From contig CAJUJN010000014.1 of the NCBI GenBank assembly GCA_910586775.1, forward strand, positions 9,979-73,978: a stretch of DNA of 64,000 bases, written 5' to 3'. How positions within the stretch are numbered: position 1 is the stretch's first letter; every line of letters begins with the position of its first letter. Source of the stretch: an uncultured Acetatifactor sp. (GTDB lineage Bacteria; Bacillota; Clostridia; Lachnospirales; Lachnospiraceae). The notes under the pieces were generated by a model that made no database searches, was not told the DNA's origin, and was given only the letters and a program-made list of their open reading frames with translations. This document shows positions 1-6,877 of the stretch, piece after piece. Both the position numbers and the translations under genes were made by a program.

Positions 1-109
1 TATAAAAATGTCGTGTTTTTGTATCTATTTTATGGTATCATATAAGCAGTGGTCTCACATGTATCACCTGGCACAATAAAGCTGAATCCCCAGGAAAGGA
101 GCCTGTTCC

Positions 110-961
110 ATGAACCCCAATCGGCTGAACCTGAACCTCTCATTCTCCCTGGAGGGCATCCCCGTCCAGGCCGTCAATATGACCTGTGAACGCTTCCAGC
201 GCAGCATCCCCTCCCACAGCCACGGAAGCGGCAGCTACGAGATCCATTACATTCCCTCGGGATACGGAGAACTGACGTCAAACAGTCATATTTTTCACAT
301 TGTACCGAATACGCTCTTTGTCACCGGCCCTCATGTGGAGCATGCCCAGGTTCCCCAGCTCCAGGAGCCCATGCTGGAATACTGTATCTATCTGAAAATA
401 AAGGAACCCCTGCGGCGGAAAAAAGAGACTCCTGTGATGGAGAGCTTCACTGCCACGCCCTTCTGGTTCGGACCGGACACCCAGGGCATTCATGGGCTCA
501 TGCATCAGCTTTTCAATGAGCTGGAGCTTCGTCCCATCGGTTATCTGGACCAGGCCAGGCTCCTTCTGTCCCAGCTGCTGATTTACATTGTCCGCAATTA
601 TCAAAATGCCCGCGCCCACCAGGCTGCCCCGGTTCAAAGCAGCCTCTCCGACCTGACTTCTGTCATTATAGAAGAATATTTTCTCTATGAATACCGCAGC
701 CTGTCCCTGGAGGAACTGGCCAAAAGACTCAAACGCAGTCCCAGGCAGACCCAGAGACTCTTACTGGAATACTATGGCAAATCCTACCAACAAAAAAAGG
801 CAGAGGCCAAAATGTCTGCCGCTGCCATCCTTCTTACGGATAAGTCGAAAAACATTACATCCATCGCGGAAGAACTGGGCTATTCCTCCCCGGAGCATTT
901 CTCCTCCGCCTTCCGCGGTTATTACGGCACCTCTCCCCGGGAATACAGAAAGCGACTGTAA
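110..961 (+). CDS. AraC-family transcriptional regulator
   Basis: DNA-binding regulator of 283 residues. Residues about 20-150 look like the cupin-type sensing domain of AraC proteins (His-rich SHSHGSGSYEIHYI stretch, then a GPHVEHAQ turn). Residues about 185-283 carry the double helix-turn-helix, with LSLEELAKRLKRS in the first and SIAEELGYSSPEHFSSAFRGYYG in part in the second, ending in the typical SPREYRKRL. The start is set by AAAGGAG eight bases upstream. Its target is not visible because the upstream neighbour lies outside the window; AraC regulators of this shape often control carbohydrate genes. The ligand cannot be inferred. Confidence 0.9.
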   Translation: MNPNRLNLNLSFSLEGIPVQAVNMTCERFQRSIPSHSHGSGSYEIHYIPSGYGELTSNSHIFHIVPNTLFVTGPHVEHAQVPQLQEPMLEYCIYLKIKEPLRRKKETPVMESFTATPFWFGPDTQGIHGLMHQLFNELELRPIGYLDQARLLLSQLLIYIVRNYQNARAHQAAPVQSSLSDLTSVIIEEYFLYEYRSLSLEELAKRLKRSPRQTQRLLLEYYGKSYQQKKAEAKMSAAAILLTDKSKNITSIAEELGYSSPEHFSSAFRGYYGTSPREYRKRL

Positions 962-1173
962 TATATCAAAATATGTCCTGACAAAATGACTGCTCTTTTT
1001 GGGTCTACCAGTACGCCGATGCATTCATTCCCGGGTAAGCGGCGCCTGATGTCCGCATCAGGACAAGGCGGAGAAGGGAGGCGATGCGGCAGACACGCCT
1101 GCTGACGACAGCGCAATACTGAGGCGAGCAGCGAGTGCTGATTGATAAGGGATTCATACAATGGGGTACCAGG

Positions 1174-1473
1174 CTATCCTCCAAGCCGGGAAATCTGCCG
1201 CTGCCCTACAGCAGGGCCTCTGCCCACGCTGCCTCCTGGAATGCCACCAACACGAAATCCTCTCCAACCCCGATCGGACCAGTCCTTTTTATTGACTTTT
1301 TCTCCGTTATCCCCATACCATGCAAAGGACTCCTTCAAGCCTTCTGGCAATGGTATGGTTTCCTTTGGAAGCTTATCCTGGGCCGTAACATCCAGGGCGT
1401 ATTCGTAATTCAGCGAATCACTTTTTCAATCCGTTTCCGGAATATCCGCCCCTGACAGTACAATATCTCTTCT
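1174..1473 (-). pseudogene. Unidentified degraded coding remnant
   Basis: Within the 962-1585 gap, the minus strand reads a protein-like stretch in one frame, including DIVLSGADIPETD, one in-frame TGA, then LNYEYALDVTAQDKLPKE and LKESFAWYGDNGEKVNKKDW, before drifting to a stop at 1174-1176. Composition (Lys/Glu/Asp/Tyr) is like coding sequence, yet there is no start codon with a ribosome site and the frame is interrupted. I do not recognise the family. The rest of the gap (962-1173) is GC-rich with no convincing ORF, RNA or terminator. Confidence 0.35.
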
Positions 1474-1585
1474 ATATTATAAGCCAATACCTCAGATTTG
1501 CCAAGTCATTTTTCCTTCCCGCCATTCCTGCAATTCAATGGCAATTCAATGCAATGCAGACAAGCCGCTGAACCATTACCGGCAG

Positions 1586-2833
1586 TCAGGCTTCTGAAAA
1601 TCCTGCAAATATCTTTCCTGCGGCAACTGCAATCCCAAAAGACACAACACCCGAAAACAGGACGACCCCATATTCAAATCCCCGGCAGACTTCAAACAAA
1701 ACGCCATACAGTGCATTTCCAAGCGGCTGGGCACACATGGCAATGGTAAGAATGACGCCGATCACCTTTCCCATCAGATCCTGAGGCGTTTCCGTCTGGA
1801 CAAATGCCATCATCTGTACGGAGAATGTAGTCGAGAATACCATAATGCAAAAGCAGCACAGGATCAGCACAATATAGCTTACTATGCCGGAGAGGGACAG
1901 CAGCAATGCAGCACCCATGGGAAACACAGCAGCTGCACAGGCGATGATCAGATTTCCTGCTTTGCGGACTTTCAGCTTCTTTGCAAAAACGCCTGCCCCG
2001 ATTCCTCCGAAAAGTCCTCCGGCCGCCAGCGCTCCCTCCGCAAATCCATAAAGCCGGTTGGCCTGGGAAGCCTCCAAATCCAGAATCTCCGTCACCAGAT
2101 AAGGCAGCGCCACCATAATCATTGCGGACAGGAAAAGATTGATTCCGCAGACCACCAGAAGAACCTTTCCAATCACAGGCTTTTCCTTCCGTATAAAATT
2201 GACGCTTCGGACAAAATCCGCCTTCACTGTCAGCAGCAGACTGGTCTGCGTTTCCTGTTTCCGGAACGGGATATGAATAAAAATCTCCATAACCGCTGAC
2301 AGAACAAAGCATATCATACACACCCACAGCACAGGCCTGAGCCCATATATGCTGTACAGAACGCCTCCGATCACAGGCCCCATCAAAGCCGCAAAAGAAC
2401 CGATGGTATTGATAATGGCATTTGCCGCCATAAAATGCTCCTGACCGATCAGCGCAGGAATGCTTGCCTGCACAGCAGGCTGATAGGCTCCTGCAATGCC
2501 GTATAAAAGCATCATCGTCACTGTCAGAAGAAGAATCAGATGGCCGCCGTTCATCAGCAGGGAAAAAATCAGGATCACTGCTGCCGTAAAAAAATCCAGC
2601 AGCACCATAATATTCCTTTTATTTACCCGATCCGCCACAATACCGCCTACAGGGGACAGCAAAATGGAAGGAATAAACGCACATGCCGTAACCGTTCCGT
2701 ACAGCGCCGAAGAACCTGTCAGATTCAGCAGATACAGCGGCAGGGCAAACCGGATTGCGGCATTGCCGAACAGGGAGATAATCTGACCGATGACAACCAG
2801 GATAAAATCCTTAGAAAACAGTTTTTGATTCAT
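1586..2833 (-). CDS. MFS transporter, probable drug efflux
   Basis: Twelve-helix major facilitator of about 415 residues, resembling the MFS_3 / macrolide- or enterobactin-exporter branch. The RVNKRNIMVLLDFFTA stretch after helix 2 matches the conserved A-motif loop (GGIVADRVNKR). Strongly hydrophobic helices run the whole length. I start at the ATG at 2833, seven bases after GGAGG, rather than the TTG two codons upstream. It lies just downstream of a TetR regulator on the same strand. An operator-like sequence at 2868-2888 precedes it, so expression is probably de-repressed by the regulator's ligand. Substrate unknown. Confidence 0.88.
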   Translation of the reverse strand: MNQKLFSKDFILVVIGQIISLFGNAAIRFALPLYLLNLTGSSALYGTVTACAFIPSILLSPVGGIVADRVNKRNIMVLLDFFTAAVILIFSLLMNGGHLILLLTVTMMLLYGIAGAYQPAVQASIPALIGQEHFMAANAIINTIGSFAALMGPVIGGVLYSIYGLRPVLWVCMICFVLSAVMEIFIHIPFRKQETQTSLLLTVKADFVRSVNFIRKEKPVIGKVLLVVCGINLFLSAMIMVALPYLVTEILDLEASQANRLYGFAEGALAAGGLFGGIGAGVFAKKLKVRKAGNLIIACAAAVFPMGAALLLSLSGIVSYIVLILCCFCIMVFSTTFSVQMMAFVQTETPQDLMGKVIGVILTIAMCAQPLGNALYGVLFEVCRGFEYGVVLFSGVVSFGIAVAAGKIFAGFSEA

Positions 2834-2867
2834 TTTCAAACCTCCGTCTATTGAGTCATTATTAATA

Positions 2868-2888
2868 ATACCGTCCGTTGGTATGTAT
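2868..2888 (-). promoter_or_regulatory. Operator-like site before the MFS gene
   Basis: ATACCGTCCGTTGGTATG contains CCGTTGGTATGT, the same half found at 3669-3680 in the TetR promoter. It sits 35 bases before the MFS start. The shared half-site suggests binding by the same TetR protein; the left half is imperfect. Confidence 0.5.
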
Positions 2889-2901
2889 ATGTCTTAAAGA
2901 G

Positions 2902-2924
2902 ATCTGCCCGTTTTCAGGGCAGAT
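2902..2924 (-). terminator. Hairpin between tetR and the MFS gene
   Basis: ATCTGCCC and GGGCAGAT form an 8-bp stem with a 7-base loop directly after the TetR gene. On the minus strand the tail (CTCTTTAAG) is only weakly U-rich, so it is at best a partial terminator or attenuator. Confidence 0.4.
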
Positions 2925-2957
2925 GCTGTCATTTCCTTTTATCTCTTATTTGCCGTT

Positions 2958-3620
2958 TCAAGGTGACTGCCTGTTTTTTTGATAGATAGAAGCCAGCTCC
3001 TGTAATCTTCCCAGAATTTCTTCATCCACAATATCCAATCCGAATCCCTGCAGCATCCGGGCAAATACCATGAATTTTCGGCTGGACTCTTCCACAGTGC
3101 TGTCAAATATCATGGGATTCATCCACACATTCGCTGCAAGCAGAATCAGTTCCGCCAGCTGCTCCGGATACTCCGTCTCAATGGAACCGTCCCCAATCCC
3201 CTGTCGAATGATGGGAACAATATAATTCGGCGCCACTTCGTCTATGGTATCATGCAGCAGACTGAAAAGAAGCTTCGGATTGTTATGGAAATTGGGAGCT
3301 ACCGTAAAGATATCGTTCTGCACGGACCGGCTGATGGATTCTTTAAATATCGCCCTCAGCTTCTCCCTGCCGTTCAGGTCCCGCCGATCCCTGATGGCCG
3401 CAAGCATTTTGTTGGATTCCGCCGTCATTCTGTCCGTAACTGCCATCAATATATCATCCTTTGACTTAAAATGATGATATATAGCCCCCTTGCTAAGCCC
3501 CCCCAACTGATCAATTATGTCCTGAACAGAAGTGTGCTCATATCCCTTTTCCATAAATAAGCGAAAAGCCACATCCAATATCAGATGGACGGTTTCTTCC
3601 GGATGCTTATTTCTTGCCAC
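2958..3620 (-). CDS. TetR-family repressor
   Basis: Repressor of 220 residues. The N-terminal helix-turn-helix is clear: HLILDVAFRLFMEKGYEHTS, then QDIIDQLGGLSKGAIYHHF, the classic TetR recognition helix ending in the FKSKDDIL turn. The remaining roughly 160 residues form the ligand-binding domain, poorly conserved as usual. The start is GTG at 3620 with AGAGGTGAGAGG upstream. Two palindromic operators overlap its own promoter (3638-3687), so it should be autoregulated and control the downstream MFS pump. Confidence 0.92.
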   Translation of the reverse strand: MARNKHPEETVHLILDVAFRLFMEKGYEHTSVQDIIDQLGGLSKGAIYHHFKSKDDILMAVTDRMTAESNKMLAAIRDRRDLNGREKLRAIFKESISRSVQNDIFTVAPNFHNNPKLLFSLLHDTIDEVAPNYIVPIIRQGIGDGSIETEYPEQLAELILLAANVWMNPMIFDSTVEESSRKFMVFARMLQGFGLDIVDEEILGRLQELASIYQKNRQSP

Positions 3621-3637
3621 TTTCCTCTCACCTCTTT

Positions 3638-3687
3638 AACATACCAATGGTATGTTTATATTATCATACCGTTGGTATGTTTGTCAA
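3638..3687 (-). promoter_or_regulatory. tetR promoter with two palindromic operators
   Basis: Minus-strand TTGACA at 3682-3687 and GATAAT at 3660-3665 with a 16-base spacer form a good sigma-A promoter. One palindrome (CATACC/GGTATG arms, 3665-3679) fills the spacer. A second, perfect 9-bp-arm palindrome AACATACCA-A-TGGTATGTT (3638-3656) lies just downstream. This is the geometry of an autorepressed tetR gene. Confidence 0.8.
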
Positions 3688-3731
3688 GTTCCTTTTTTCA
3701 AGGCCCTTAAATTATACCCACAAACGCAAAT

Positions 3732-3850
3732 AATTGCCGTCTGCAGAGTATAACGAGTGAACGCATCGCGGCATTCCAGAGCTGAAAGCGGCAATTAAAT
3801 GCGTTCACGAGTATAAATTCCGTATAGCAGGAATGCACATGAATAATACG
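3732..3850. repeat. Nested inverted repeats, possible structured element
   Basis: Three interleaved arm pairs occur here: AATTGCCG (3732-3739) with CGGCAATT (3789-3796); GTGAACGCAT (3757-3766) with ATGCGTTCAC (3799-3808); and TTCCGTAT with ATACGGAA further right. The first two pairs cross each other, so a pseudoknot or alternative folds are possible. No gene is visible in 3690-3940. Confidence 0.5.
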
Positions 3851-3945
3851 GAAACCCATACAGAAACGATACCACCGCCCAAAGGAATATACAATCCCCT
3901 CCTGTGGAAAAATATCTAAAACAAATTCAAAAATAATACTGCAAT

Positions 3946-3967
3946 CGAACAAACATTCTGTTATAAT
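3946..3967 (+). promoter_or_regulatory. LexA-type SOS box and -10 element
   Basis: CGAACAAACATTCTG matches the Firmicute LexA (Cheo) box CGAAC-RNRY-GTTYG except at the first and last positions of its right half. TATAAT at 3962-3967 follows immediately. The position upstream of a Y-family polymerase supports SOS control. The -35 element is poor. Confidence 0.6.
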
Positions 3968-4038
3968 AAAACAATGAAACCTGTCGGAAGCATGACCTTC
4001 ACTTCCGATAAAAGGCGCTTGCGCCGCAAATCATGACC

Positions 4039-4107
4039 GCTCTCATTACAAGTGCGTTGAAGCGCCTTTACCCTTTAGTGCCGTCGCGCAGCGACTATAT
4101 TAGGAGG
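4039..4107 (+). repeat. Dispersed leader repeat, copy A (carries the RBS)
   Basis: The last 42 bases (4066-4107), ending in ATATTAGGAGG, are identical to the complement of 22624-22665, and the 27 bases before them are closely similar. The repeat supplies the ribosome-binding site of the polymerase gene eight bases downstream. A divergent third copy lies at 46820-46863. Confidence 0.75.
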
Positions 4108-4114
4108 AACACCC

Positions 4115-5638
4115 ATGGGCAGCCCTACTTATATTGCAATTGACCTGAAATCCTTTTACGCTTCCGTGGAATGCACGGAACGGCAGTTAAATCCTCTCAC
4201 CACAAACCTTGTGGTTGCAGACAGCCAAAGGACGGAGAAAACCATCTGTCTGGCAGTGTCGCCCTCCCTGAAAAGCTACGGCATCCACGGGCGGGCCAGG
4301 CTGTTTGAAGTGGTGCAGCGTGTAAAGGAAGTGAATCTTGAGCGGAAAAGCAAAGCGCCCGGCAGGCAGTTTACGGGGTCTTCCTACTCCGCCACAGAGC
4401 TTGCAGCCCATCCTGAACTGGAGCTTTCCTATATCACAGCCCCTCCCAGAATGGCCTTTTATCTGGAATACAGCACCATCATTTACAATATCTATCTAAA
4501 ATACATTGCACCTGAAGACATCCATGTATACTCTATTGACGAAGTGTTCATGGATGTGACCCATTATCTGAAAACCTATGCCATGACGCCCAGGGAACTG
4601 GCCTCCAGGATTATCCTGGACGTTCTTGACAGCACGGGAATCACGGCCACCGCCGGCATCGGCACCAATCTGTATCTGTGCAAGGTTGCAATGGATATTG
4701 TGGCAAAGCATGTAGAGCCCGACAGCCATGGAGTCCGCATCGCCCAACTGGACGAAATGAGTTACCGGAGGCTGCTGTGGGACCACCGGCCTCTCACCGA
4801 TTTCTGGAGAGTGGGCCACGGATACCGGAAAAAACTGGAATCCGCCGGGCTTTTCACCATGGGGGATATCGCCCGCTGCTCCGTGGGTTCGGACAGGGAT
4901 TACCACAATGAGGAGCTTCTGTATCAGATGTTTGGCGTCAACGCGGAGCTTCTGATTGACCACGCCTGGGGATGGGAGCCTGCTACTATTGCCCAGATCA
5001 AGGCCTATAAGCCGGAAACCAACAGCGTCAGCTCCGGCCAGGTCCTGCATTGTCCCTACGATGCCGAGAAGGGAAAGCTGATTGTACGGGAAATGACAGA
5101 CCTCCTTGTCCTTGATCTGGTGGAAAAGAAACTGGTAACGGACCAGATGGTTCTCACCATCGGCTATGACATCGACAACCTTACCAATCCGGAAATCCGA
5201 AAAAACTACAAAGGACAGATTGTTACCGACCACTACGGGAGAAAAGTCCCGAAACACGCCAACGGAAGCGCCAATCTGAAGCGGCAGACTTCCTCCACCC
5301 GGATTATAACGGATGCCGTCATGGAGCTGTATGACCGGATCGTTGACCCGGGGCTGCTGATCCGCCGTGTGACGATTGCGGCAAACCATCTGGTGGACGA
5401 GACCCAGGCGGCAGCCAAAGAACAGTTTGAGCAATTGGACCTGTTTACGGACTATGCCGCTTTGGAAAGGGAACGAAAGGAAGAAGAGGAAAGACTTTCC
5501 AGAGAAAGAAAGCTCCAGGAAGCCATGCTGTCCATCAAAAAGAAATTCGGGAAAAACGCCATTCTCAAAGGCATGAACCTGCAGGAAGGAGCCACGGCCA
5601 TGGAGCGCAATCATCAGATTGGAGGACATAAGGCATGA
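4115..5638 (+). CDS. Y-family DNA polymerase (UvrX/DinB-UmuC type)
   Basis: Translesion polymerase of 507 residues that copies damaged DNA. The first metal-binding Asp is in AIDLKSFYASVE (D10) and the catalytic pair in VYSIDEVFMD (D142, E143). The thumb/little-finger region follows, with VGHGYRKKLESAGLFTMGD as the helix-hairpin-helix. A charged C-terminal tail (about 440-490) is longer than in E. coli DinB and typical of UvrX/YqjW proteins. It overlaps the YolD-like gene by four bases (ATGA), as in the Bacillus cassettes. An SOS-type box upstream fits damage induction. The start follows AGGAGG provided by the dispersed repeat. Confidence 0.93.
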   Translation: MGSPTYIAIDLKSFYASVECTERQLNPLTTNLVVADSQRTEKTICLAVSPSLKSYGIHGRARLFEVVQRVKEVNLERKSKAPGRQFTGSSYSATELAAHPELELSYITAPPRMAFYLEYSTIIYNIYLKYIAPEDIHVYSIDEVFMDVTHYLKTYAMTPRELASRIILDVLDSTGITATAGIGTNLYLCKVAMDIVAKHVEPDSHGVRIAQLDEMSYRRLLWDHRPLTDFWRVGHGYRKKLESAGLFTMGDIARCSVGSDRDYHNEELLYQMFGVNAELLIDHAWGWEPATIAQIKAYKPETNSVSSGQVLHCPYDAEKGKLIVREMTDLLVLDLVEKKLVTDQMVLTIGYDIDNLTNPEIRKNYKGQIVTDHYGRKVPKHANGSANLKRQTSSTRIITDAVMELYDRIVDPGLLIRRVTIAANHLVDETQAAAKEQFEQLDLFTDYAALERERKEEEERLSRERKLQEAMLSIKKKFGKNAILKGMNLQEGATAMERNHQIGGHKA

Positions 5639-6126
5639 ACACACAAAACAGTCACAAATATGACGATATCATCCATCTGCCTCACCATGTATCCAAAAAC
5701 CATCCCCGGATGCCGCCAATGAACCGGGCAGCGCAGTTTATGCCCTTTGCCGCCCTTACCGGACATGAAGCGGCCATACAGGAAACCGCCCGGCTGACAG
5801 ACAGCTTTGCGGAACTGGACGAGGACAGAAAGGCGCAGCTGAACCAACAGCTTCTCATGATTCGGGAACATCTGGCCCTGCGGCCGGAATGCGAGATTTC
5901 CTATTTTCAGACGGATGAGAAAAAGACAGGCGGAACCTATGCCTCTCTCCGGGGCAGGATCAAAAACATAGACGAATCCGCCGGGCAGATTGTTTTTACG
6001 GACGGAACAGCCCTCCCCATGGAATATCTGTTTTCCATCAAGGGAGAGCTGTTCGGGGATACGGAATTCAGACATGAAGACGGGACAGATGCCATTCGTG
6101 GGCAAAGTAATTATACCAGAGAGTGA
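5635..6126 (+). CDS. YolD-like protein, polymerase partner
   Basis: Protein of 163 residues, translationally coupled to the polymerase. Residues about 25-50 hold the YolD-type signature (PPMNRAAQFMPFAALTGHE), and the C-terminal half forms the small beta domain (GRIKNIDESAGQIVFTDG). YolD-like proteins accompany UvrX/YqjW polymerases and are thought to act like UmuD-type accessory factors. Its 3' end overlaps the convergent small gene ending at 6068 by about 59 bases. Confidence 0.88.
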   Translation: MNTQNSHKYDDIIHLPHHVSKNHPRMPPMNRAAQFMPFAALTGHEAAIQETARLTDSFAELDEDRKAQLNQQLLMIREHLALRPECEISYFQTDEKKTGGTYASLRGRIKNIDESAGQIVFTDGTALPMEYLFSIKGELFGDTEFRHEDGTDAIRGQSNYTRE

Positions 6127-6340
6127 ATGTTCTCCTGGCTCCGGAAACCACGGCTGCACAGGAAAAATTCACTCCCACCCGATTCCTGTCCTGGTCTTCG
6201 GACAGCACTTTCTCTATGGTAACGGTAACCAGTTCCCCTGTTTTATCACGGAACCGGAATCTCATGGGCGTAATTTTTCCGTCGGTATCGGTACAGGAAA
6301 TCATCTGCACCGGAATATTGACACACAGTATGCTTTCCAA
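6068..6340 (-). CDS. Small conserved-type hypothetical protein
   Basis: About 90 residues if started at the TTG at 6340, which sits eight bases after AGGAGG (6349-6354). The ATG at 6379 has no ribosome site. The sequence contains PMRFRFRDKTGELVTVTIEKV and ends with an aromatic TLWYNYFAHEWHL strand, suggesting a compact beta-rich fold. Small proteins of this look are often found beside Y-family polymerase genes in Lachnospiraceae (my recollection, unchecked). It converges on and overlaps the YolD-like gene. Function unknown. Confidence 0.65.
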   Translation of the reverse strand: MESILCVNIPVQMISCTDTDGKITPMRFRFRDKTGELVTVTIEKVLSEDQDRNRVGVNFSCAAVVSGARRTFTLWYNYFAHEWHLSRLHV

Positions 6341-6433
6341 GATCAACACCTCCTCTGTCATGGATGTTGCCTCTATCATAGCATACAGAACATATGTTTT
6401 GAAATAGGAGATCTCTGGAAAATACGCCCCCGC

Positions 6434-6877
6434 TCAATGTCCGGTGTCCACAAACACGATACTGGAATCTCCTTTTTCGGCCTGGTCCATCACCGCAGCC
6501 ATCAGCTTCTGAAACGAGCCGTAGGAAGAAGTGGCCCCGGTAAGAGCATCGATCTCCCCCTCCCCCTGTTTTTCCAGAAGCTGTCCCGCGTAAAAGCGGG
6601 TGTACTGGTTTGGGTAGGTGCCCGTCACCTCCAACATGGACTGCATGTAGGCGGTATCCCAGCTCTTAATAAATCCGCTGGCATTCTCCGCATTGTACTC
6701 CACGGACACAATGCTTCCGTCCTTCACCATAATGGTGATATATTCTCTCCATCCATGGCTGTACTCGGCAGCCTGGGCAGTGTAGTAGCCGTCCTGAAGA
6801 CCTGCCTGGCCGCTGCCGCAGGCCGTCAGAAATCCCATGACAAACAGGGCCAGTACAATACCTGCTATCCTTTTCAT
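6434..6877 (-). CDS. FMN-binding-domain lipoprotein
   Basis: Secreted lipoprotein of 147 residues: signal peptide, then lipobox FLTAC with the acylated Cys at about 20. The DALTGATSS motif near residue 111 matches the D-x-[LIM]-[ST]-G-A-T-[ST] flavinylation site, where FMN is linked to Thr by ApbE. GYYTAQAAEYSHGWREYITI is the usual start of such FMN-binding domains. The start codon overlaps the chemotaxis-receptor stop by four bases (ATGA), so the two are translationally coupled. It may be an extracellular electron carrier or sensor; no ApbE gene is in the window. Confidence 0.82.
   Translation of the reverse strand: MKRIAGIVLALFVMGFLTACGSGQAGLQDGYYTAQAAEYSHGWREYITIMVKDGSIVSVEYNAENASGFIKSWDTAYMQSMLEVTGTYPNQYTRFYAGQLLEKQGEGEIDALTGATSSYGSFQKLMAAVMDQAEKGDSSIVFVDTGH

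Noticed and set aside
4496..5644. A 382-codon minus-strand frame under the Y-family polymerase
   Set aside because: The polymerase has clear catalytic motifs; the antisense frame does not resemble a protein family.
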